A stretch of DNA of 18,210 bases from an uncultured Campylobacter sp. (GTDB lineage Bacteria; Campylobacterota; Campylobacteria; Campylobacterales; Campylobacteraceae): NCBI GenBank assembly GCA_900539505.1, contig UQCL01000045.1, positions 1 to 18,210 of the forward strand. Reading direction: 5' to 3'. The first letter of the stretch is position 1. Every line of letters starts with the position of its first letter. Both the position numbers and the translations under genes were made by a program. The notes beneath the pieces were generated by a model, which saw nothing but the letters and a program-made list of their open reading frames with translations, was not told the DNA's origin and did not search any database. Below, piece after piece: positions 7,668 through 13,961 of the stretch.

Positions 7668-7713
7668 CCCTTAAAATTTAAAATTTGAGGGTATTATAGC
7701 CCTTAAAATTTAA
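7668..7713 (-). promoter_or_regulatory. predicted promoter of the AsmA-like gene, flanked by 14-bp direct repeats
   Basis: On the minus strand TATAAT lies at 7698-7693, with a weak -35 (TTCAAA) 17 bases further upstream. This predicts a start near 7686 and a leader of about 25 bases. CCCTTAAAATTTAA occurs exactly at 7668-7681 and 7700-7713 (plus strand), on either side of the -10. The inner copy contains the ribosome binding site on the minus strand. The repeats could be an operator or just part of the AAATTT-rich background. Confidence 0.5.
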
Positions 7714-7730
7714 CGTTTGAAATCTCAATA

Positions 7731-7751
7731 CTTGAGTTAAAATCACTAAAG
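7731..7751 (+). promoter_or_regulatory. HAIR-like element (predicted HspR operator)
   Basis: CTTGAGT (7731-7737), seven bases, then ACTAAAG (7745-7751) matches the HspR consensus CTTGAGT-N7-ACTCAAG at 13 of 14 positions. It spans about -81 to -61 relative to the predicted groES start, upstream of the -35. In Helicobacter and Campylobacter, HspR is known to repress the groESL operon together with HrcA, so an upstream HspR site fits. Confidence 0.7.
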
Positions 7752-7776
7752 TTTTATAAAAATTTTTCATAAACTA

Positions 7777-7805
7777 TTGACAAGATTTTAAATTTTGCAT
7801 ATAAT
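7777..7805 (+). promoter_or_regulatory. sigma70 promoter of groESL
   Basis: TTGACA at 7777-7782 and TATAAT at 7800-7805 are both perfect consensus hexamers, separated by 17 bases. Transcription should start at about 7812, inside the CIRCE element. A full -35 is rare for Campylobacter promoters. Such a strong core suits a gene controlled by repression. Confidence 0.92.
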
Positions 7806-7806
7806 C

Positions 7807-7833
7807 TTAGCACTCAAACACATTGAGTGCCAA
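7807..7833 (+). promoter_or_regulatory. CIRCE element (HrcA operator)
   Basis: TTAGCACTC (7807-7815), nine bases, then GAGTGCCAA (7825-7833) matches the CIRCE consensus TTAGCACTC-N9-GAGTGCTAA with one mismatch. It begins one base after the -10 and covers the predicted start site, so bound HrcA should block initiation until heat shock. Confidence 0.96.
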
Positions 7834-7866
7834 TTTTAGAAATCACAAATCAAAGAAAGGACTGAA

Positions 7867-8130
7867 ATGAAATTTCAACCACTTGGCAAGCGCGTTCTAA
7901 TAGAGCGCGAGGAGGAAACTAAAAAGACCGCTTCTGGCATCATCATCCCAGACAATGCTTCAAAAGAGAAGCCTTCGACCGGCAAAATCGTAGCCGTCGG
8001 CAGCGAATGTGAAGGTGTCAAAAATGGAGATACCGTAGCGTTTGCAAAATACGCAGGCAGCGAGATTAGCTTAGATGATAAGAAATACCTTATCTTAAAT
8101 TTAGAAGATGTTTTAGGCATAATTAAATAA
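7867..8130 (+). CDS. groES: co-chaperonin GroES
   Basis: The 87-residue lid of the GroEL folding chamber (Hsp10). The family pattern is complete: FQPLGKRVLIEREE at the N-terminus, the mobile loop around residues 17-34 (TKKTASGIIIPDNASKEKP), GKIVAVG, GDTVAFAKYAGSEI and the C-terminal LNLEDVLGII. The start at ATG 7867 follows AAAGGA at 7856-7861. The leader is about 55 bases and contains the second half of the CIRCE element. It forms a two-gene operon with groEL, whose ribosome binding site begins directly after the groES stop. It is slightly shorter than the roughly 96 residues of E. coli GroES, as in other epsilonproteobacteria. Confidence 0.98.
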   Translation: MKFQPLGKRVLIEREEETKKTASGIIIPDNASKEKPSTGKIVAVGSECEGVKNGDTVAFAKYAGSEISLDDKKYLILNLEDVLGIIK

Positions 8131-8142
8131 AAAGGATTGAAA

Positions 8143-9780
8143 ATGGCAAAAGAGATTATTTTTTCAGACGACGCAAGAAACAAGCTTTACGCGGGCGTTA
8201 GGAAGCTAAACGACGCTGTAAAAGTTACAATGGGACCTCGTGGTCGCAATGTCTTAATCCAAAAAAGCTTCGGCGCTCCGGCGATCACAAAAGACGGCGT
8301 AACCGTCGCTAAAGAGATTGAGCTGAAAGATACGCTAGAAAATATGGGCGCTTCTTTGGTGCGCGAAGTAGCGAGTAAAACCAACGATCAGGCAGGCGAC
8401 GGCACTACTACAGCAACCGTGCTAGCCCACGCGATCTTTAAAGAGGGCCTACGCAACGTAACTGCGGGCGCAAATCCGATCGAAGTTAAGCGCGGTATGG
8501 ATAAATTTAGCGCTGCGATCATCGAGGAGCTAAAAAAATCCTCTAAAAAAGTAAGTGGCAAAAAAGAGATCGCTCAGGTCGCTACAATCTCTGCCAATAA
8601 CGACAGCGCGGTGGGCGATCTGATCGCAGACGCTATGGAAAGAGTCGGTAAAGACGGTGTTATCACTGTCGAAGAGGCGAAATCGATCAACGATGAGTTA
8701 AACGTAGTCGAAGGAATGCAGTTTGACCGCGGCTATCTAAGCCCGTATTTCATTACAAATGCCGAGAAGATGCTAGTCGAGCTAGCTTCTCCACTAGTGC
8801 TTCTATTTGACAAAAAAATTACAAATTTAAAAGATCTACTTCCGGTTTTGGAGCAGGTTCAAAAAAGCGGCAAACCGCTTCTAATCATCGCCGAGGATAT
8901 CGAGGGCGAGGCGCTTGCGACCTTGGTCGTAAATAAACTTCGCGGCGTGTTAAACATCTCTGCGGTCAAAGCCCCTGGATTTGGCGATCGCAGAAAGGCG
9001 ATGCTTGAAGATATCGCGATTTTAACGGGTGGCACCGTCATCAGTGAAGAGCTTGGCAGAACGCTAGAAAGCGCCTCCATGGCTGATCTTGGACAGGCTG
9101 AGCGCATCGTGATCGACAAAGATAACACCACCATCGTAGGCGGCGCAGGCAAGAAAAAAGATATCGACGCGCGCGTTTCGCAGATCAAAGCTCAGATCGC
9201 AGAGACTACGAGCGATTACGACAAAGAGAAGCTTCAAGAGCGCATGGCTAAGCTTAGCGGCGGCGTTGCGGTTATAAAGGTGGGCGCTGCGACCGAAACC
9301 GAGATGAAAGAGAAAAAAGACCGCGTGGACGATGCTCTAAACGCAACCAAAGCAGCCGTAGACGAGGGCATCGTAATCGGCGGCGGCGCTGCGCTAATCA
9401 GAGCGGGACTTAGCGTAAAGCTAGCTCTAAGCGGCGACGAGCTTATCGGTGCGGACATCGTTAAGCGCGCGCTTTTTGCTCCACTTCGCCAGATCGCAGA
9501 GAATGCGGGATTTGACGCGGGCGTCGTAGCAAATAAGGTCGAGCAGGGCTCAGACAAAAAATTTGGCTTCAACGCCGCAAACGGCGAGTACGTCAATATG
9601 TTTGAGGCAGGTATCATTGATCCAGTCAAGGTTGAGCGTATCGCGCTTCAAAACGCGGTCTCCGTCGCAAGCCTGCTTCTAACGACCGAAGCGACCGTCA
9701 GCGAGATTAAAGAGGAGAAACCTGCAATGCCTCCAATGCCTGATATGGGCGGAATGGGTGGCATGGGCGGAATGATGTAG
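8143..9780 (+). CDS. groEL: chaperonin GroEL
   Basis: The 545-residue subunit of the 14-mer ATP-dependent folding chamber (Hsp60), in the cytosol. Diagnostic elements are in order: VTMGPRGRNVLIQKSFG (nucleotide-binding P-loop region, about 29-45), NDQAGDGTTTATVLA with the catalytic Asp86, an apical domain of about 190-375, VGAATETEMKEKKDRVDDALNAT, the DEGIVIGGGAAL hinge and the C-terminal GGM-type tail (MGGMGGMGGMM). The start is ATG 8143 with AAAGGA at 8131-8136. An in-frame TTG at 8137 sits directly against that motif and is not the start. The gap to groES is 12 bases, so one mRNA under HrcA and probably HspR control makes both partners. Nothing in the sequence is truncated or unusual. Confidence 0.99.
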   Translation: MAKEIIFSDDARNKLYAGVRKLNDAVKVTMGPRGRNVLIQKSFGAPAITKDGVTVAKEIELKDTLENMGASLVREVASKTNDQAGDGTTTATVLAHAIFKEGLRNVTAGANPIEVKRGMDKFSAAIIEELKKSSKKVSGKKEIAQVATISANNDSAVGDLIADAMERVGKDGVITVEEAKSINDELNVVEGMQFDRGYLSPYFITNAEKMLVELASPLVLLFDKKITNLKDLLPVLEQVQKSGKPLLIIAEDIEGEALATLVVNKLRGVLNISAVKAPGFGDRRKAMLEDIAILTGGTVISEELGRTLESASMADLGQAERIVIDKDNTTIVGGAGKKKDIDARVSQIKAQIAETTSDYDKEKLQERMAKLSGGVAVIKVGAATETEMKEKKDRVDDALNATKAAVDEGIVIGGGAALIRAGLSVKLALSGDELIGADIVKRALFAPLRQIAENAGFDAGVVANKVEQGSDKKFGFNAANGEYVNMFEAGIIDPVKVERIALQNAVSVASLLLTTEATVSEIKEEKPAMPPMPDMGGMGGMGGMM

Positions 9781-9784
9781 CCCT

Positions 9785-9812
9785 CATAGGAGCGTCATTC
9801 AGCGCTCCTATG
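9785..9812 (+). terminator. hairpin after groEL
   Basis: CATAGGAGCG and CGCTCCTATG form a perfect 10-bp stem with an 8-base loop, starting four bases after the groEL stop. No U-run follows (CCATTGAAA), so this may protect the 3' end of the mRNA or act with the later hairpins rather than terminate alone. Confidence 0.55.
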
Positions 9813-10003
9813 CCATTGAAACGGCGCTGTGAGATTTTGCAGCGCTCTGCAATGCCTTATGTGCGGCGATGTTTTAGCTATACGCCGCTAAAATGATATG
9901 TGCCGCGTTTTGGATATGTCTAAGGCGCGGCGATTTATTATGAATTAGCGATTAAGTGGTGTGATTTTTAGTCACTGCATGATCTTATAAATTTCGTATC
10001 TCA

Positions 10004-10021
10004 CCGCAAATTTGCGGTTTT
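10004..10021 (+). terminator. compact intrinsic terminator candidate
   Basis: CCGCAAATTTGCGG (10004-10017) folds into a 5-bp stem with an AATT loop and is followed by TTTT at 10018-10021. It is about 225 bases after groEL and is the only hairpin in this spacer with a U-tract. Confidence 0.5.
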
Positions 10022-10365
10022 GCCGCATTATCCTTTAAATTTAAAAACTTTATCTGAGCTTGCTTTCTACCTTAAATTCTGACTTGCCACTCAAAATTTA
10101 AGCGCAGAATTCTAAAACTTTAAAATTTTCAGCTATCCCACCTAAACGCTTACAAGATAAAATTTTTTCGTGGCGTCATATTTTTAGTGTGATAAAATTC
10201 TATTGCCAAACAGAATCCTAGCTGCGGAATTTTTAAAGCTTAGCCTTTTGTTTGGCGATACGGCTTGGAATTAGAGCTGAAATTTCATAGCCTCACTTAT
10301 TAAATTTAACGCGGCTTAATCTAAGCTTTGCTAAATTTCGCCTAAAATCCATTGAAAGGAAAACG

Positions 10366-11430
10366 ATGAAAAATTTAGCTCATATTTTTTTAATTGCGTT
10401 CATTTTGGCGAGCTTTTCTAGCGTTTTTGCTGCGCAGCAAAGCCACAAATCTACCGCCGCGCAGCAAAACCATAAATATAAAATTTCATCTCAAAATCTG
10501 CGAGCCAAAGATCATTCGAGCAAAAATACTTCGGTGGAATCCTCTACCGAGCCGCATGCTAAAAAACCTACAAATGCTAAAAGCCTTTCAAATTCCAAGC
10601 TCACAAAAAATACGCGTGCGTCTAGGAATTTCGCTAAAAATTCCACGCAAAAAAGTGCGAAAAATTTTACTAAAAATCCCGGGCAAAATTTCGCATCGCA
10701 TTCTGCGAGAAATAAAGCATCTAGGCGCCCGGCTAATCAATCAAGCAGCCAGAATGAAGCTAGCAAGAGTCTAGTTGCGACGCTGATGCGTTTGTCAAAG
10801 ACCCGTATCTATGAGGACGAGGCGCCAAGCGCTCGCGATACTGCGCAAACTTACAGAGGCACAGATATGCGGAGAAATGTAAGCGCACAAACTCACGGAG
10901 GCGCGGATGAGCAGACCGGCAAAATCGTAGATGCACAAGCTCGCAAATTAACGACGACTCGAATTGCACAGCCGCAAGCTCGCTACGGCTATAGTGCAAC
11001 TCGTTCTGGCACTATGGGGCATGCAGCTGCATCTCATTCGAGCGCCACGAAGTATACGGCTCGTCAAAATGCTCGCGCGCCCTATCTTCCCACATCTGCT
11101 CGCTCTAGCCGTGCGATAGGGCGCTCTGGCGGTAGCGCGCTTGGTAAAATACCGTCGCCAGAGCGGGGTAATGCGCTAGGACAAGGTGCTGCGATGCGTT
11201 ATGATGAGCGTTGGGCGAAGCCCGCTCCACAGCCTTACGAGCCTGCGCCTGAGACCGAGAAAAAGCGCGGGCTGATATTTTCGTCGCAGTGGGGTCCTGC
11301 CGCGCCGAAAAGCAAGTGGCAGCAGCACGAAGCCCCGATGGATGACGCTTCGTCGCGCAATGAGTCGGTGATGGATATGCTGCAGGACAAGATGAGCAGG
11401 GTCAAGGTGAATATGGAGCTGGTGCGCTAA
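10366..11430 (+). CDS. secreted basic low-complexity protein
   Basis: A 354-residue protein of unknown function. Residues 1-22 (MKNLAHIFLIAFILASFSSVFA) are a clear Sec signal peptide with a likely cut after VFA. The mature chain is rich in Ser, Ala, Lys, Arg, Asn, Gln and Thr and poor in hydrophobic residues, so it should be very basic and mostly disordered. Residues about 75-125 repeat short units such as FAKNSTQKSAKNFTKNPGQNFA. Residues 160-200 contain AQTYRGTD, AQTHGGAD and DAQARK. The C-terminus has a proline segment (KPAPQPYEPAPETEKKRG) and a more ordered end (MLQDKMSRVKVNMEL). AAAGGA at 10355-10360 supports the start. It is a single gene. It could bind nucleic acid, peptidoglycan or acidic polymers, but no domain is recognisable. 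Confidence 0.75.
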   Translation: MKNLAHIFLIAFILASFSSVFAAQQSHKSTAAQQNHKYKISSQNLRAKDHSSKNTSVESSTEPHAKKPTNAKSLSNSKLTKNTRASRNFAKNSTQKSAKNFTKNPGQNFASHSARNKASRRPANQSSSQNEASKSLVATLMRLSKTRIYEDEAPSARDTAQTYRGTDMRRNVSAQTHGGADEQTGKIVDAQARKLTTTRIAQPQARYGYSATRSGTMGHAAASHSSATKYTARQNARAPYLPTSARSSRAIGRSGGSALGKIPSPERGNALGQGAAMRYDERWAKPAPQPYEPAPETEKKRGLIFSSQWGPAAPKSKWQQHEAPMDDASSRNESVMDMLQDKMSRVKVNMELVR

Positions 11431-11448
11431 TCTAAGCGGTGCGCCAGC
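11418..11448 (+). terminator. hairpin across the stop of the secreted-protein gene
   Basis: The segments 11418-11427 and 11439-11448 pair over 10 bp with two G-U wobbles around an 11-base loop that holds the stop codon. Only GCAATTT follows, so termination is uncertain. Confidence 0.4.
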
Positions 11449-12060
11449 GCAATTTATATGCGTAGGCGGTTTAAATTTTGCTGCCTCTGTAAGATCGCGA
11501 TACTGGCGCGGTGTGCAAACACGAACGGCTGATGTTTTTTCGGCTTTGCCGCCGTGCGAAACAAAGCCCCTATGCTGCAATTAAAGATAGAATTTTCATA
11601 TTTCATTTACAGGCTTTGAAATTCACAGCTGCATGCCGCGCTGCTAGGATAAACCAGACTGCACTCGTTTTGCGCGAGCGGGCACTGCGACGATACTGCG
11701 GTTGAAATTTCGCCGAAATTTTAAAAGCTTAATTTCGTAATTTTACATTGTAGGACTTCGCTTGCCTGCCAAGTTTGCGGCATTTTGCTTGGCTGTGTGG
11801 TTTATTAAATTTTACTTGCCATCAAATTTTGTAGAGTTTCGCCTGCTACCGGAATTTTTAGAATTTTATTAGATGGCGGAATTTTATAGAACTCTATTCG
11901 CTCAAATTTCGCGGCGAAATGAAATTTTTTGCAAGCGTAAAAGCAAAATTTAATAGGTGAAATTATGTAGGCGAAATTCTACGGCGGCTGGCAAACGCGA
12001 ATTATTAAATTTTAACCCCGTTTTGAATAAAATAGCGCAAAAAATTCTAAAGGCTTAAAT
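11431..12060. other. 630-base spacer, AAATTT-rich
   Basis: No convincing gene. A 64-codon GTG frame at 11511-11705 lacks a ribosome binding site and family-like sequence. From 11701 on, the spacer is crowded with GAAATTT, GGAATTTT and AAATTTTA words. They resemble those of the array upstream of dnaB but are less regular in spacing. Confidence 0.6.
12028..12033 (+). promoter_or_regulatory. possible -10 element of ispG
   Basis: TAAAAT at 12028-12033 is preceded by TTTTG and would start transcription near 12040. AAAGG, a few bases later (about 12049-12053), serves as the ribosome binding site. This is a weak call from position and composition. Confidence 0.35.
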
Positions 12061-13128
12061 TTGAAAAATCGCTATCCGACCCGCCAAATCTCTGTCGGCT
12101 CCGTCAAAATCGGCGGCGGCGCGCCCATCTCCGTGCAGTCGATGAGCTTTTCTAAGACCAAGGACGTGGAGGGCACGCTAGAGCAGATTAACCGCCTGTA
12201 TTTCGCTGGCTGCGACATCGTGCGCTGCGCCGTACTCGATAAGCAGGACGCGGACGCACTCGCGCGTATCAAAAAAAGCTCGCCGCTTCCCATCGTAGCG
12301 GATATCCATTTTAATTTTCGCTTGGCACTACAGGTCGCGGAGTTTGTCGATGCTATCCGCATCAATCCGGGCAATATCGGCGGCAAGGACCGTATTAAAG
12401 AGGTCGTGCGCGCGTGCAAAGCTCGCAGCCTGCCTATCCGCATCGGCGTAAATTTGGGCTCTTTGGAGGAGCAGTTTGAGCAAAAGTACGGTCGCAGCGT
12501 GGAGGCGATGGTGCAAAGCGCGCTGTATAACGCCGCGCTGCTGCAGGATGAGGACTTTAGCGATATCGCGATCTCGCTTAAGACTTCGGACGCGCCTAGT
12601 ACGGTGGCTGCGTATCGCGCGCTGCGCCCGCTATGCGAGTATCCTTTTCATCTGGGCGTGACCGAGGCGGGGACGAAATTTCATGCAAGCATCAAGAGCG
12701 CGATCGCGCTGGGTACGCTTCTGATGGAGGGGATCGGCGATACGATGCGCGTGAGTATCACGGGCGAGCTTGAGGAGGAGATCCGCGTCGCGCGCGCGAT
12801 CCTGCAGGACGCGGGCGTGCAAAAAAGCGGCGTCAATATCATATCGTGCCCTACCTGCGGGCGTTTGCAAAGCGATCTGCTAAGCGCGATCAAAATCGTT
12901 GAAGAAAAAACCGCACATATCAAAACACCGCTAAATATCAGCGTCATGGGCTGCGTCGTAAATGCGATCGGCGAGGCGAAGGGCGCAGACGTGGCGATCG
13001 CGTTCGGCAACGGACGCGGCATCGTGATGCGCCACGGCGAAGTGGTCGCCAAACTCGATGAGAGCAAGCTCGTGGAGCGGTTTTTGCAAGAGGTCGAGGA
13101 CGAGGTGCGGGCTCGCGAAGGAGCGTGA
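12061..13128 (+). CDS. ispG: 4-hydroxy-3-methylbut-2-enyl diphosphate synthase
   Basis: A 355-residue cytosolic [4Fe-4S] enzyme of the MEP pathway that makes isoprenoid precursors. It converts methylerythritol cyclodiphosphate to HMBPP using two electrons from flavodoxin or ferredoxin. The cluster ligands are present: C263 and C266 in CPTCGR, C298 in MGCVVN and E305 in GEAKGADVAIA. Their spacing (35 and 7 residues) equals that of E. coli C270/C305/E312. The N-terminal TIM barrel shows TRQISVGSVKIGGGAPISVQSM and DIHFNFRLA. Length matches Campylobacter homologues. The start is TTG at 12061: it directly precedes KNRYPTRQISVG, where homologues begin, and there is no nearby in-frame ATG. The weak TTG start may hold expression low. 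It is a single gene. Confidence 0.97.
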   Translation: MKNRYPTRQISVGSVKIGGGAPISVQSMSFSKTKDVEGTLEQINRLYFAGCDIVRCAVLDKQDADALARIKKSSPLPIVADIHFNFRLALQVAEFVDAIRINPGNIGGKDRIKEVVRACKARSLPIRIGVNLGSLEEQFEQKYGRSVEAMVQSALYNAALLQDEDFSDIAISLKTSDAPSTVAAYRALRPLCEYPFHLGVTEAGTKFHASIKSAIALGTLLMEGIGDTMRVSITGELEEEIRVARAILQDAGVQKSGVNIISCPTCGRLQSDLLSAIKIVEEKTAHIKTPLNISVMGCVVNAIGEAKGADVAIAFGNGRGIVMRHGEVVAKLDESKLVERFLQEVEDEVRAREGA

Positions 13129-13293
13129 GGGCTATGGGGCGCCTAGCTGGTTAAAGCTACTATGACGCGCGGCTTGGGCGGCTCGGTTCTGAATTTTGGT
13201 GCGCTTGGCTAGTTATAGTTTGCTCGGCGTTTTAAGGCGCTCTCGGGTTCATCGGGGTTCGTTTAGGCTCATAGGTACAGCGCGTCTAAGGCG

Positions 13294-13311
13294 TGAAATT
13301 TTAAAATTTCA
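13294..13311. repeat. 18-bp perfect palindrome
   Basis: TGAAATTTTAAAATTTCA is self-complementary. It is extended by AAGG (13288-13291) and CCTT (13313-13316), which also pair. It marks the left side of the array and is the only hairpin candidate 3' of ispG, about 165 bases past the stop. Confidence 0.7.
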
Positions 13312-13357
13312 TCCTTAAGGCGGCGCTTTTAAATTTGAGCCTTTGGGAATATATCTT

Positions 13358-13848
13358 GGAATTTTGGTTTGAAATTTTGGGCTTGAAATTTTAGTGCTGG
13401 AATTTCGTATTAGATTTTTGAGTTTAAAATTTTGGCTTTGAAATTTCGTCTTGGAATTTCATTTTAAAATTTCAAACTCGCGATTTGGAGCGAAATTTTA
13501 TAGAGCAGAATTTACCGCGCGAAATTTTAAGCGGTAGAATTTTATGCTGTCTATGAAATTTAGGCGTTGTCTCTATGCGCTCGCCAATTTTAGTCGCAGG
13601 ATTTGCCTCGGTATAATTCTGTGCCGCAAAGCGGAATCTTGACGGATGAACTTTTGATACGCCGCGAAATTTCATACGGCCGGATTTCGTCTGCACCTAA
13701 AATTTAAGGCGAGCGAAATTCTAAGAGTCAAAATTTCAAAGGGCGAAATTTCAAGCCGGCGGAATTTTAAAGGCGAAAATTCCGAGGATGAAATTTTAGA
13801 TAGCAAAATTTAAAGCGGCCGAAATTATAAAATTTTGCCCGATAGAAT
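13358..13848. repeat. quasi-periodic AAATTT array, period about 14-15 bases
   Basis: AATTT-type cores recur in a row. Taking the last A before the T run, positions are 13361, 13374, 13388, 13402, 13414, 13429, 13443, 13456, 13469, 13483, 13495, 13510, 13524 and 13539: steps of 12-15 over 14 units. A second ordered run is 13702, 13718, 13733, 13748, 13764, 13779, 13793, 13808 and 13824, with steps of 14-16. Between them spacing is looser. Typical units are GCTTGAAATTTTAG in the first half and GGGCGAAATTTCAA in the second. The core is nearly constant and the linker diverged, as in an old tandem repeat or a multi-site binding region. Units are too short and too variable for CRISPR. Confidence 0.75.
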
Positions 13849-13864
13849 TTTGCTAAGAGGCGAG

Positions 13865-13943
13865 ATTTAAATTCTATAAAATTTAAAATTATCGCGCCGC
13901 AGAGATTTGCGGAAGCGAGCTTGAAATTTTATAGAATTTAAAT
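13865..13943. repeat. 20-bp perfect inverted repeat with nested stem before dnaB
   Basis: Bases 13865-13884 are the exact reverse complement of 13924-13943, with a 39-base spacer. Inside, TCGC/GCGA and CCGCA/TGCGG (with loop GAGATT) can continue the structure, giving a long interrupted hairpin or cruciform. It ends seven bases before the dnaB ribosome binding site, which stays outside the stem. The left arm contains TATAAAAT, which could be a -10; then most of the structure would be in the 5' leader of the dnaB mRNA. Confidence 0.85.
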
Positions 13944-13961
13944 GCGAAACGAGGGGAAGCG

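Larger units (their letters stand above)
9781..10365. other. 585-base spacer with serial hairpins
   Basis: No protein gene is visible. Downstream of groEL there are five short inverted repeats in a row: 9785-9794/9803-9812 (10 bp), 9824-9829/9840-9845, 9863-9868/9883-9888, 9902-9907/9926-9931, and 10004-10017. The rest, to about 10365, is AT-rich with AAATTT words. Before the next gene, TAAAAT at 10343-10348 could be a -10, but it would leave a very short leader. Confidence 0.6.
13129..13961. other. 833-base spacer between ispG and dnaB
   Basis: No gene is visible. 13129-13290 is GC-rich and plain. 13294-13311 is an 18-bp palindrome, 13358-13848 a quasi-periodic array, and 13865-13943 a long inverted repeat; each is listed separately. 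Array spacing is not a multiple of three and no frame looks protein-like, so this is not a decayed coding region in any obvious way. Confidence 0.75.

Noticed and set aside
8137..8142. TTG 8137 as the groEL start
   Set aside because: It directly abuts the AAAGGA motif; ATG 8143 gives the usual MAKEI-type N-terminus.
10394..10774. Overlapping 126-codon frame inside the secreted-protein gene
   Set aside because: It has no ribosome binding site or signal peptide; the main frame has both. The frame is open because of low complexity.
11511..11705. GTG frame of 64 codons before ispG
   Set aside because: It has no ribosome binding site and no protein-like features; the spacer is repeat-rich.
13472..13696. 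Minus-strand frame of 74 codons within the array
   Set aside because: It is an accidental frame through the repeats; unit spacing is not a multiple of three and there is no start signal.
13358..13848. CRISPR array
   Set aside because: Units of 14-15 bases with a 5-7-base conserved core do not have the repeat and spacer lengths of CRISPR, and no cas gene is nearby.
13865..13943. Insertion sequence or MITE with terminal inverted repeats
   Set aside because: There are no flanking target-site duplications and the spacer is only 39 bases, so mobility cannot be claimed from one copy.
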